NCBI RefSeq assembly: GCF_019654955.1
Contig: NZ_BPEV01000005.1
Coordinates: forward strand, 62,001-126,000
DNA length: 64,000 nucleotides
DNA from: Shewanella sp. KT0246
Lineage (GTDB): Bacteria; Pseudomonadota; Gammaproteobacteria; Enterobacterales; Shewanellaceae
Direction: 5' to 3'
Both the position numbers and the translations under genes were made by a program. Shown piece by piece: positions 55,769 to 63,499 of the stretch. The notes under the pieces are model-generated. The model was not told the DNA's origin, did not search any database, and saw only the letters and a list, made by a program, of their open reading frames with translations. The first letter of the stretch is position 1. Every line of letters begins with the position of its first letter.

Positions 55769-55796
55769 TTGCATCTTCTTATTTGCTCTCTATAAT
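55769..55796 (+). promoter_or_regulatory. Sigma-70 promoter of yhhQ
   Basis: TTGCAT (55769-55774) and TATAAT (55791-55796) are 16 bases apart. The predicted start near 55803 gives a leader of about 137 bases that contains the preQ1 aptamer at its end. Confidence 0.6.
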
Positions 55797-55896
55797 GCGT
55801 CCTCCTTGGCGTAGCTGACGATTTTTACTGCAACTTGGATAAAAACCGATACGTTAGCGATAATCAATAAAATAATACTGCCAACCTCATTCAAAT

Positions 55897-55932
55897 ACGG
55901 GTTCCCTCACCCCGTCTAACCCAATAAAAAGG
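55897..55932 (+). ncRNA. preQ1-I riboswitch
   Basis: A compact H-type pseudoknot of the preQ1-I class. Stem 1 is ACGGG/CCCGT (55897-55901 with 55911-55915), with loop TTCCCTCAC. An A-rich tail (CTAACCCAATAAAAAGG) follows. The final AGG (55930-55932) can pair with CCT in the loop to form stem 2. This AGG is also the SD of yhhQ (ATG at 55940), so preQ1 should block translation. The size and the GGTTC...CACCC pattern match known aptamers. Confidence 0.85.
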
Positions 55933-55939
55933 CTACAAG

Positions 55940-56623
55940 ATGTTAAAACTATCTCAGGCGCAATGTCGTCGAGCACTGATGTTTCTGGTCAGTTTTCATA
56001 TTATTATTATTTGTGCCAGTAACTACTTGGTACAACTCCCTTTTCAAATATTTGGCTATCACACCACTTGGGGGGCTTTCAGCTTTCCATTTGTATATTT
56101 AGCAACAGATCTTACTGTGCGTATTTTTGGCCAAAAGGCTGCTCGCAGTATTATTTTCAAAGCCATGCTTCCCGCTTTACTGATTTCCTATGTTATGGGC
56201 GTCATTTTCCATCAAGGGGCTTTTCAGGGCACATCGTCGTTAGCTGAATGGAATCAGTTTGTATTCCGTATCGCTTTCGCCAGTTTTGTGGCTTATCTTG
56301 TTGGCCAACTGATGGACATCACAGTGTTTGCCAAGATGCGTAAAGCAAAAGCATGGTGGATTGCTCCTGCTGCCTCAACCTTGTTTGGCAACCTTGTTGA
56401 TACTATCGTCTTTTTCAGTGTCGCATTTTACGCCTCAACAGATACCTTTATGGCGCAGCACTGGCCAGAAATCGCAATGGTCGATTACGCATTTAAGCTC
56501 ATCGTCAGCTTAGGTTTGTTTTTGCCAGCATACGGGGTGTTACTGAAAATCTTAAGCGACAAGTTAATCGCGACTCCAACAGAGTCTGGTGCTGTTAACC
56601 CTAATCAAGCACGAAAGGTCTAA
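55940..56623 (+). CDS. yhhQ: Queuosine precursor transporter YhhQ
   Basis: A 227-residue membrane protein (COG1738) with about six helices that imports preQ0/preQ1 for queuosine tRNA modification. Family segments are VSFHIIIICASNYLVQLPF, AFSFPFVYLATDLTVRIFGQ (the conserved TDLT), ALLISYVMGVIFHQGAF and ASTLFGNLVDTIVFFSVAFY. Expression is under the preQ1-I riboswitch whose last bases are its ribosome site. It is followed by a GC-rich hairpin-like stretch (GCGGCAT/ATGCCGC, 56672-56693). Confidence 0.94.
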   Translation: MLKLSQAQCRRALMFLVSFHIIIICASNYLVQLPFQIFGYHTTWGAFSFPFVYLATDLTVRIFGQKAARSIIFKAMLPALLISYVMGVIFHQGAFQGTSSLAEWNQFVFRIAFASFVAYLVGQLMDITVFAKMRKAKAWWIAPAASTLFGNLVDTIVFFSVAFYASTDTFMAQHWPEIAMVDYAFKLIVSLGLFLPAYGVLLKILSDKLIATPTESGAVNPNQARKV

Positions 56624-56808
56624 GCAACTAAACCTTTTTAGCTAGCCGTTTTTGCTGTTAATTTGATCAGCGCGGCATTTTTTAACCAATGCCGCCACCA
56701 CACTGGTACGATGAGTTATAATGCGCCAGTGTTTTTTGCTGTTAGCAAATTAAGCCTGCTTATATTCACGCATGCCTTTGTTTAGTTGACAGCCCAGTGG
56801 AAAATAAA

Positions 56809-57264
56809 ATGTTAAATATCCAAATTCAAGCTCACACAGAGCTCACAGCAGAAGTTGCTGAACAATTAGCAGCGTTAACTGCTCGCATCCATGAACTAGA
56901 CCACGCTCAATCTATTGAATCGTTACAACAGCGTCTAGCAAACAAGCCATGCTTGATCTTATTTGCCTATGTTGAAGGTGATTTAGCTGGTTTTAAATTG
57001 GGTTACCAGACTGATGAAGACTGTTTTTACAGTTGGTTAGGTGGTGTTGAGGCTGACTTTCGTCAATTAGGTTTAGCCAAGTCGATGCTTGAGTACCAAG
57101 AGAAATGGGCTACTAAACAAGGATTCCGTCGCCTTGAGGTAAAAACCCGCAACCAATTTAAAGCGATGCTAAACATGTTAGTTGCAAATCAATATCAGAT
57201 TACTCAGGTTGAGCATCATGACAACATAGCTCAAAACAAACTTTTTTTACAAAAAACACTGTAA
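56809..57264 (+). CDS. GNAT-family N-acetyltransferase
   Basis: A 151-residue protein with the GNAT fold. The acetyl-CoA motif A is FYSWLGGVEADFRQLGLAKS (R-x-x-G-L-A), with LEVKTRNQFKAMLNMLVANQ in motif B. GTGGA precedes the ATG at 56809 by about eight bases; a GTG at 56797 is also in frame. The acceptor is unknown. It is upstream of two RyhB-type sRNA genes on the same strand. Confidence 0.9.
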   Translation: MLNIQIQAHTELTAEVAEQLAALTARIHELDHAQSIESLQQRLANKPCLILFAYVEGDLAGFKLGYQTDEDCFYSWLGGVEADFRQLGLAKSMLEYQEKWATKQGFRRLEVKTRNQFKAMLNMLVANQYQITQVEHHDNIAQNKLFLQKTL

Positions 57265-57349
57265 AAATAGGTGCTTACCAAAAAAACAAAGAGTGTAGTT
57301 ACTTGTTATACCGATTAACAATAATGTTGAAATTAATTGACTAATTAAC

Positions 57350-57378
57350 TTGCAAACGCAAATGATAATGATTACTAT
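57350..57378 (+). promoter_or_regulatory. Promoter and Fur box of RyhB-like sRNA 1
   Basis: The -35 TTGCAA (57350-57355) and -10 TACTAT (57373-57378) are separated by 17 bases. Inside lies a Fur box AATGATAATGATTACTATT (57361-57379). The layout is the same as in copy 2 at 57706. Confidence 0.8.
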
Positions 57379-57384
57379 TTAGTT

Positions 57385-57500
57385 GCGTTCCAAAACTCAG
57401 TTAAGATTAATAGCTTCATCTCCTATTAACCCCTCTGAGAATTAGCACATCATTGCTCAAACACTCTTTGAAGGCCAGGCTCATCACCTGGCATTTTTTT
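57385..57500 (+). ncRNA. ryhB: RyhB-like iron-responsive sRNA, copy 1 (diverged core)
   Basis: A predicted RNA of about 116 nt under a Fur-controlled promoter. Its body follows copy 2 closely (GCGTTCCAAA, TAGCTTCATCTCCTATTAAC, CACTCTTTG). It ends in a rho-independent terminator (GCCAGG/CCTGGC stem, loop CTCATCA, then T7). The core reads AGCACATCATTGCTCAA, where copy 2 and E. coli RyhB have AGCACGACATTGCTCAC. The seed that pairs to targets thus differs at several bases, so its target set may have shifted. Confidence 0.8.
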
Positions 57501-57705
57501 GCCTAAAATTTAATAACTTAAATTTATTGCTACCCAAATCATCAACTCAAATTTAACTCATATTTTTATTTTTAAATGCCCAACACTTGATTAAATCCCA
57601 CTTAACGTCATGTTTTAACTGTAATTTTAGTCTTTGTTGCTAATTAAACATTTAAACTGCAGGTGTAAAGGGAATGTAAAGTTGTTAATAAACATCAATA
57701 AATGA

Positions 57706-57734
57706 TTGCAAACGATAATGAGAATGATTACTAT
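57706..57734 (+). promoter_or_regulatory. Promoter and Fur box of RyhB-like sRNA 2
   Basis: The -35 TTGCAA (57706-57711) and -10 TACTAT (57729-57734), 17 bases apart, carry a strong Fur box ACGATAATGAGAATGATTAC and following bases. The promoter is the same as in copy 1. Confidence 0.85.
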
Positions 57735-57740
57735 TTATAT

Positions 57741-57855
57741 GCGTTCCAAAGCTCAGTTTAGTTAATAGCTTCATCTCCTATTAACCCTCTGAGTATGCAA
57801 GCACGACATTGCTCACACACTCTTTGTGGCCGGGTTCATCACCCGGCTTTTTTTT
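57741..57855 (+). ncRNA. ryhB: RyhB-like iron-responsive sRNA, copy 2 (canonical core)
   Basis: A predicted RNA of about 115 nt. The core AAGCACGACATTGCTCACA is the hallmark of RyhB. Terminator: GCCGGGT/ACCCGGC stem, loop TCATC, then T8. RyhB binds mRNAs of iron-using proteins with Hfq when iron is low; Fur represses it when iron is ample. Copy 1 lies 356 bp upstream in the same direction. A tandem RyhB pair recalls PrrF1/PrrF2 of Pseudomonas. Confidence 0.92.
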
Positions 57856-57877
57856 GTCTAAAATTTAATACGAGCTA

Positions 57878-58155
57878 GGGTCTGTTGGTCTTTGCTGGTT
57901 AAGTTTTGTTCGAATAAAAAGCGTTTTAATTAAGGTGGGTGGATTGATGCCTAGTCATCTAAGCAACTCTTCATTTAAAAAGATTCATCCAACAAAGAGT
58001 AAAACACTTTTTGTCGAATCCTTTGGGCAAGGTTTGTTGGCGATTTTTACTGCGTTATCGACTTTTTATGTAGGATAACTACACCACAAAGTCTCTGCCT
58101 TGTATAAGTGGCCAACAATTCGCCGCAAAAATAACCTTGAAAGATCAACTGGCCC
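57878..58155. mobile_element. MITE-like non-autonomous element with TA duplication
   Basis: A 278-bp element with no ORF. Ends are imperfect inverted repeats: left GGGTCTGTTGGTCTTTGCTG and right, read inward, GGGCCAGTTGATCTTTCAAG, each followed by GTTA. A TA dinucleotide flanks both sides (57876-57877, 58156-58157), as expected for an IS630/Tc1-type mover. Inside are smaller inverted pieces (TGTAG...CTACA at 58069). The right TA forms part of the stop codon (TAG, 58157-58155) of the kinase gene. Confidence 0.65.
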
Positions 58156-60284
58156 TAAACTATCGTGTCGTCAACTGCGCCAAAGTGTAATCCATCATAA
58201 GGATTATCAGCCTGCTCTTCTTTAGCCTTATGATAAATACCAATGGTAAATACAGTGCCTTTACCAAGAGTGGATTTCACCTCTATCGTGCCACCTATAC
58301 GTTTAATAATACCGTAGCTAAGCGATAGTCCTAAACCTGTACCGTCTTTACGTGTGGTATAAAAAGGGTCAAAAATGCGGCTTAAGCGTTCTGGCGCAAT
58401 ACCTACCCCTTCATCTTCTACTTCAACTTTAACACCAACAATTTTTCCACTCTCAATCCAGTCGTCAGCCCTGATCCAAATTCTACCTTTACTCTCAATA
58501 GCATGCGCAGCGTTGACCACGAGATTAATCAACACTTGAATGACCTGTGGACGGTTAACCTGCACTTCTGCAGTGGTATTGATTTGCTGAATAAGCTCAA
58601 CTTTTTGCTTTTCAATTGAATGACGGACAAGTACCAATACTTCTTCAATCATTGACTCAACTTGATGCATTTCAAGCGGGGCATTGAATTCACCAGGGCG
58701 GCTATATTGCAATAAACTACGAATAATCGTGCTTATTCTGCCCACCTGCTGGATCACTAGCTCAATTTCTTCTTCAACTACATTTGCATTGGGGCCTAGC
58801 TCATACTTCATCAACTCCATGTTCCCCAAAATCACTGCAGTAGGGTTATTAATCTCATGGGCAATACCAGCAGTTAACTCACCTAATGCGGTCAGTTTTT
58901 CGTTAGTAACCAGCTGTTGACGGGTTTCATTCAATAAGGCAACGTTACGCTGTAACTCTTCAGTTTTATCTTGCAAGCTTCGTGTCCGTTCTTCAACTTT
59001 GACTTCAAGCTGCTCGGCTGCAGACTGGATCTGCAAGTTACGGCGCTGCAATAAATCCAGCATATGATCAAATTGTTCAGCCAGATTAGAAAGCTCATTG
59101 TCTCTATCTAGTCCAAGCTCTCCAATGCGCAAATCACGCCCAGACTGAACAGCCTTTACCACATGGTGAATACGTTCAATCGGTTCCAATAAACTGTTTG
59201 CGCCACGATAAACTAGAAAGCCAGAAACAAGCAGCACTAACATTAAAATAGTGCCTAATTCGATGATGTTTAAGATATAGGTATGAATGAATGGCGCTTC
59301 AGAGAAGCCGGTGTAGATCATCCCAATACGATTGCCACGGATGTCAACTAACGGCGAATAACCCGAAATAAACCAATCATTAAGCACAAAAGCGCGATCA
59401 ACCCATGGGGTTCCGTCAATCAGCACTTTCTGGCGAACTTCTTCTGAAACCAATGTTCCTAATGCACGAGATTGAAGATCTTTTCGTGGTGCAAACATAT
59501 CCATCGGCACGTTAGTACTAATGCGCGCGTTGTCTAAAAATATGGTGACAGTACCAATTGAACGCTCCGGAAGCGTGCCTTTGTCGTAAACAAGGTCGCG
59601 AATATGGTCGACAATAGCGGTGTCACGATTAAACAAAGTTGCACCGTCTAAATACCAGCTAACTTGACCTGTTTTATCTGGAATTGGCAGCAGTGTCCGG
59701 CTTAACATGCCCCTAGTTTCCGCAAGCTTTGTAGGCTCTTCTGCACGCATAGTTGCAGACAATGGAACCCTTGCCAGTTCAGCCAAATTCGGATCTAGCC
59801 TGTCTAATCGTTTAGCAGATAACACCATTAAGCCTGAAAAGGCCTTATTTTCAACTCTAGGCAACATCTGACGTAAATCGGGATCGGCATTGGCTTCTTC
59901 TAGCCTAATTAAACGTAAAACGTCTAGCTGGAGAATATCTTTTTGCTGTTTAAGGTATCGATTGAGCGCGACTAATTCGCTCTTATTACCTTTATCGACC
60001 TCTAAGAAAGCATTTTGAAAGTCCCAAGATTCACTGACATTATACAACTGAATTTCTTGCTGCTTTTGCACCTGCTCTAAAGTATTAGTGGCCACAGTCA
60101 AATCAGCTTTCACTTTCATAAACAGCTGCTTGCCCGTGTAACTGATATTCCAGTAAATAGTGATAAAGACTAGACTAATTAGGGTAAGTAAAATGGGTAG
60201 CAAGGTTAAAATCAAAATGCGATAACGCACCTTGGCCTGCATTTGCTGCCAACTGACTCCGAAAAACTGACTAAAAGCTGACAC
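58155..60284 (-). CDS. Sensor histidine kinase with periplasmic Cache-like domain
   Basis: A 709-residue kinase. TM1 is at about 21-45 and a large periplasmic domain at about 46-335 (Cache-like, with LSAKRLDRLDPNLAELARVP and WYLDGATLFNRDTAIVDHIR). TM2 is at about 338-358. HAMP (ANSLLEPIERIHHVVKAV) follows, then a coiled coil. The dimerisation helix has GELTAGIAHEINNPTAVILG, and the ATPase has NLVVNAAHAI, DEGVGIAPER and GTGLGLSLSYGI. It follows its response regulator by 3 bp. The Tup genes on the other side have a sigma-54 promoter, so a role in tungstate or related uptake is an inference. Its stop overlaps the MITE end. Confidence 0.93.
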   Translation of the reverse strand: MSAFSQFFGVSWQQMQAKVRYRILILTLLPILLTLISLVFITIYWNISYTGKQLFMKVKADLTVATNTLEQVQKQQEIQLYNVSESWDFQNAFLEVDKGNKSELVALNRYLKQQKDILQLDVLRLIRLEEANADPDLRQMLPRVENKAFSGLMVLSAKRLDRLDPNLAELARVPLSATMRAEEPTKLAETRGMLSRTLLPIPDKTGQVSWYLDGATLFNRDTAIVDHIRDLVYDKGTLPERSIGTVTIFLDNARISTNVPMDMFAPRKDLQSRALGTLVSEEVRQKVLIDGTPWVDRAFVLNDWFISGYSPLVDIRGNRIGMIYTGFSEAPFIHTYILNIIELGTILMLVLLVSGFLVYRGANSLLEPIERIHHVVKAVQSGRDLRIGELGLDRDNELSNLAEQFDHMLDLLQRRNLQIQSAAEQLEVKVEERTRSLQDKTEELQRNVALLNETRQQLVTNEKLTALGELTAGIAHEINNPTAVILGNMELMKYELGPNANVVEEEIELVIQQVGRISTIIRSLLQYSRPGEFNAPLEMHQVESMIEEVLVLVRHSIEKQKVELIQQINTTAEVQVNRPQVIQVLINLVVNAAHAIESKGRIWIRADDWIESGKIVGVKVEVEDEGVGIAPERLSRIFDPFYTTRKDGTGLGLSLSYGIIKRIGGTIEVKSTLGKGTVFTIGIYHKAKEEQADNPYDGLHFGAVDDTIV

Positions 60285-60287
60285 GAT

Positions 60288-61670
60288 TTAGTCTTCCTTA
60301 TCCGATTCGATTTCGAACCATTCTTTATATTTTCGATCCAGTGTTTTACGAGAAACACCAAGATCCCTTGCAGCTGCGGACTTATTGCCGCTATGGGCAT
60401 CAACAACACTCATAACATGCTGCTTTTCAACTTCCTTAAGTGGCCAACTTAGTGGATAGCCCGCTTGTGCCACTAATTCAGTTTGTTCATTTTTCTTCCA
60501 ATATTCTGCTGGTGGCTTACCCAATAGAATACAACGCTCAATCATGTTTCGTAGTTCACGTATATTGCCTGGCCACTCATGTTGTTGCAGTACTTGTAAG
60601 TCTTCATGACTCCATACGACTTCTTTTACCCCAAGCTCACGAGCCAGTTGCCAGGTAAAGTGATGGGTTAACTCAATCACATCTTCAGGGCGAGTACGTA
60701 GCGGCGGAATTAAAATATTCAGGACATTTAAGCGGTAATATAAATCGCTACGGAAATTACCTTCGGCCACTTCTTCCGATAAAGTGCGGTTAGTTGCAGC
60801 AACGACTCTGACATCGATAGCGACTTCTTTCTCACTACCAACAGGTCTGATTGCTTTTTGCTCAAGCACTCGCAACAATGCCGTTTGCATTTTCATTGGC
60901 ATTTCACCAATCTCATCTAAAAAGATCGTACCGCCAGTGGCAAAGTGGAACAAACCTTCACGATTACCTTTTGCACCAGTGAAAGCACCGGCTGTGTGAC
61001 CAAATAGCTCACTGCCTAGTAACTCAGGGGCTATTGCTCCACAGTTAACTGGCACAAATGGTCCTGTACGCCCGCTTAGCTGATGCAATTGGCGTGCGAC
61101 AAGCTCTTTACCTGTACCAGATTCACCTTCAATCAATACCACTGCATTTGTTGGCGCTACTCGTTCAATAACCTGCTTCACTTCTATCATCGAATCACTA
61201 TTACCTATCATAGTGGTTGAATGGCCACTAGACAGCTCTCGACGGAGCATAAAATTTTCACGCTTTAATAAGCGGCGTTCAATACAGCGGTCAACCGAAG
61301 TCATCATTTGCTCTAAATGAAACGGTTTCATGATAAAATCTGAGGCGCCAGCTCGCAGCGCTTTAATCGCCACATCCATATCCGCATAACCGGTCATGAA
61401 AATAATGTCAGAGCGGCGCTCTTTTTCATTTAACGCTTCATGCCATTCAATCCCTGAACGATCAGGTAAACGAATATCGACAATTAATAAGTCAAAATGG
61501 CCGCGGCTACGAAGCTTTTCAGCTTCCTCAATAGTGGATGCCGTTTCGACTAACGCAAACTTCTTTGATAGTGCCTTTTTAAGGAAGCTGCGCATTCCTG
61601 GCTCATCATCAACAATCAATACCGAAACAGCAGTAGGTAACGGTTTTGAATTTGATTCATTATTGTTCAT
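60288..61670 (-). CDS. Sigma-54-dependent response regulator
   Basis: A 460-residue NtrC-type regulator. The receiver has the phospho-Asp in LIVDIRLPDRSG, plus TGYADM. The AAA+ part has GESGTGKE, intact GAFTGA (FGHTAGAFTGAKGNREGLFH) and IFLDEIGEMP. The Fis-type HTH is at the end (GNKSAAARDLGVSRKTLDRKY). It is first of a two-gene unit with the kinase and divergent from tupA, 300 bp apart. That gap holds a sigma-54 promoter toward tupA and an inverted repeat, which point to control of tupABC. Confidence 0.94.
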   Translation of the reverse strand: MNNNESNSKPLPTAVSVLIVDDEPGMRSFLKKALSKKFALVETASTIEEAEKLRSRGHFDLLIVDIRLPDRSGIEWHEALNEKERRSDIIFMTGYADMDVAIKALRAGASDFIMKPFHLEQMMTSVDRCIERRLLKRENFMLRRELSSGHSTTMIGNSDSMIEVKQVIERVAPTNAVVLIEGESGTGKELVARQLHQLSGRTGPFVPVNCGAIAPELLGSELFGHTAGAFTGAKGNREGLFHFATGGTIFLDEIGEMPMKMQTALLRVLEQKAIRPVGSEKEVAIDVRVVAATNRTLSEEVAEGNFRSDLYYRLNVLNILIPPLRTRPEDVIELTHHFTWQLARELGVKEVVWSHEDLQVLQQHEWPGNIRELRNMIERCILLGKPPAEYWKKNEQTELVAQAGYPLSWPLKEVEKQHVMSVVDAHSGNKSAAARDLGVSRKTLDRKYKEWFEIESDKED

Positions 61671-61742
61671 AGGGCTTCTACTTTGGACATTTTGACTAGA
61701 TTTAACATTATCGTACCACTAAAAAATCACTAGTGGGTCAGT

Positions 61743-61772
61743 TTGCCCTACAGAATTTGAACTGTGGGACAA
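61743..61772. promoter_or_regulatory. Inverted repeat upstream of tupA (activator site)
   Basis: TTGCCCTACAG (61743-61753) and CTGTGGGACAA (61762-61772) are inverted (9 of 11) with an 8-base spacer. They lie about 84-113 bp before the -24 element, where a sigma-54 activator would bind. Confidence 0.6.
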
Positions 61773-61806
61773 TTTGTCTGTAAACCTTTGATTCATCATG
61801 AGACCT

Positions 61807-61835
61807 TGATCACAATTCCATTTTTGTCGTGATCA
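61807..61835. promoter_or_regulatory. TGATCAC inverted repeat upstream of tupA
   Basis: TGATCAC (61807-61813) and GTGATCA (61829-61835) are perfect inverted arms 15 bases apart, between the activator site and the sigma-54 promoter. They may be a second regulator site or a bend site. The spacing does not fit CRP. Confidence 0.4.
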
Positions 61836-61854
61836 GCATATTCTTGCAACAAAT

Positions 61855-61870
61855 TGGCACACTAATTGCC
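61855..61870 (+). promoter_or_regulatory. Sigma-54 promoter of tupABC
   Basis: TGGCACACTAATTGCC fits the -24/-12 consensus TGGCAC-N5-TTGC exactly, with GG and GC 10 bases apart. The start should be near 61881, leaving a leader of about 90 bases. This is the clearest sigma-54 promoter in the window. Confidence 0.85.
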
Positions 61871-61970
61871 TTTACCCAATTGTAACGGGTATATATTTAC
61901 CCTCATTTTCGAAATACATTAATTGGCACGGCTTGGTGCCTTTGCAGTTTAGTATTTTCAAGGAGCTAGA

Positions 61971-62792
61971 ATGTTTAATTTTAAATCAGGGTTAACCGCA
62001 GTAATCGGTATGGCACTTATGGGAAGCACAATGGTAAGTGATACCGTTGAAGCAACCGAAGTCATCAAGTTAGCCACAACCACCAGCACAGATAATTCTG
62101 GTCTTTTACGCGCTATTTTGCCAACGTTTGAAGCGGAATCGGGTTACAAAGTACAAGTGATTGCAACCGGCACGGGCAAAGCATTAAAGCTTGCACGTCA
62201 AGGAGATGTAGACGTTGTGATGACTCATGCTCCTGCTGCTGAAGCTAAATTTGTCAATGAAGGTTACGGTACAACCCCTCGTGGAATTATGGAAAATGAC
62301 TTCGTTGTTTTAGGTCCTAAAGATGACCCAGCCAAAATGTCAGGCAGTAAAGATGTGGTTGAAGCGTTTAAAAAAGTTGCAACAAATAAAAGCACTTTCA
62401 TCTCTCGCGGAGATAATTCTGGCACCAACATGAAAGAGCTCGCAATTTGGAAAGAAGCTTCTGTAACACCAGATTTTTCAGGCTATACTTCTATTGGTCA
62501 AGGCATGGGTAAGACTTTACTGATGGCAGATGAAAAACAAGCGTACACATTAACTGATCGTGGTACGTTTGTTGCTTACAAATCTAAATTAGATTTAGCA
62601 ATTACTTTTGAAGGTGGTGCTGCATTAGCCAACCCTTATCAAATCATGCTAATTAATGCAGAAAAATATCCTGAGTTAAATCATCAAGGAGCGAAAGCAT
62701 TGAGCGATTGGTTTATTAGCCCGCAAGCTCAGCAGATGATTAACGATTTTAAAGTTCAGGGAGAACAATTGTTTAAGGCAACATATAAGTAA
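61971..62792 (+). CDS. tupA: Tungstate-type substrate-binding protein TupA
   Basis: A 273-residue periplasmic binding protein with a Sec signal (about 1-29, cut after VEA). The TupA signature TTTSTDNSGLLRAI is at about 36-50, and later RGDNSGTNMKELAIWK and GQGMGKTLLMADEKQAYTLT form the second half of the oxyanion site. It matches TupA/WtpA-type tungstate binders (also molybdate in some). AAGGAG precedes the ATG. It is the first gene of tupABC, overlapped by one base with tupB. Confidence 0.92.
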   Translation: MFNFKSGLTAVIGMALMGSTMVSDTVEATEVIKLATTTSTDNSGLLRAILPTFEAESGYKVQVIATGTGKALKLARQGDVDVVMTHAPAAEAKFVNEGYGTTPRGIMENDFVVLGPKDDPAKMSGSKDVVEAFKKVATNKSTFISRGDNSGTNMKELAIWKEASVTPDFSGYTSIGQGMGKTLLMADEKQAYTLTDRGTFVAYKSKLDLAITFEGGAALANPYQIMLINAEKYPELNHQGAKALSDWFISPQAQQMINDFKVQGEQLFKATYK

Positions 62793-63499
62793 TGAATGAA
62801 GGCTGGTTAGCCCTAATGCAGCAAGCTTTTAGCTTGCTGCTTTCTTTAGACCCAGACGTATGGTCTATCATAAGTGTTTCTTTTTCGGTTTCTTTTGCGG
62901 CATTAATCATCACATTAATTCCGTCGATCATGCTTGGATTTTTACTCGCCTCTTACCAATTTCCTGGACGTTGGTTTGTCACTAATATCGTCCAAACATT
63001 ACAATCTATCCCTACCGTCGTTATAGGTTTACTTGCCTACTTGTTACTGACCCGAAATGGGCCTTTAGGTGACTTACGCTGGCTGTTTACCCAACAAGGT
63101 ATGATCCTTGGGCAAATGATGATTTGCGCTCCGGTATTAATTGCTTTATCACAAGCCGCTTTTAGCAGCATTGATAAACGTGCTTATGAAACATCACGTA
63201 CATTAGGAGCTTCATGGCAACGTGCGATATGGACTGTTTGTCGTGAATTACGCGTACCATTATTACTTGCTGTTATCGCTGCATTTAGCCGTATCCTTAC
63301 TGAAGTGGGCTGTTCGATGATGGTCGGCGGTAATATTTTGCACCATACTCGAAATATTCCCACAGCTATTGCACTTGAGACCAGTAAAGGTGACTTTGCC
63401 CAAGCGATTGCTTTAGGTCTAGTATTATTAATTTTAGCCATTGTGATTAACTTCGCTATCGGCTCTTTGCGTGGTAAAGCCATGCCTAGGAGTCAATAA
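62792..63499 (+). CDS. tupB: Tungstate ABC transporter permease TupB
   Basis: A 235-residue inner-membrane permease with about five or six helices. The EAA-like coupling motif is AYETSRTLGASWQRAIWTVC, and TEVGCSMMVGGNILHHTRNI is the conserved tail region of the TupB group. The starting ATG shares one base with the TAA of tupA. The stop TAA shares one base with the tupC ATG, so all three genes are translationally coupled. Confidence 0.92.
   Translation: MNEGWLALMQQAFSLLLSLDPDVWSIISVSFSVSFAALIITLIPSIMLGFLLASYQFPGRWFVTNIVQTLQSIPTVVIGLLAYLLLTRNGPLGDLRWLFTQQGMILGQMMICAPVLIALSQAAFSSIDKRAYETSRTLGASWQRAIWTVCRELRVPLLLAVIAAFSRILTEVGCSMMVGGNILHHTRNIPTAIALETSKGDFAQAIALGLVLLILAIVINFAIGSLRGKAMPRSQ

Noticed and set aside
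56672..56693. Terminator after yhhQ
   Set aside because: A GCGGCAT/ATGCCGC hairpin exists, but no T-run follows and the loop is long, so it is mentioned only in the yhhQ entry.
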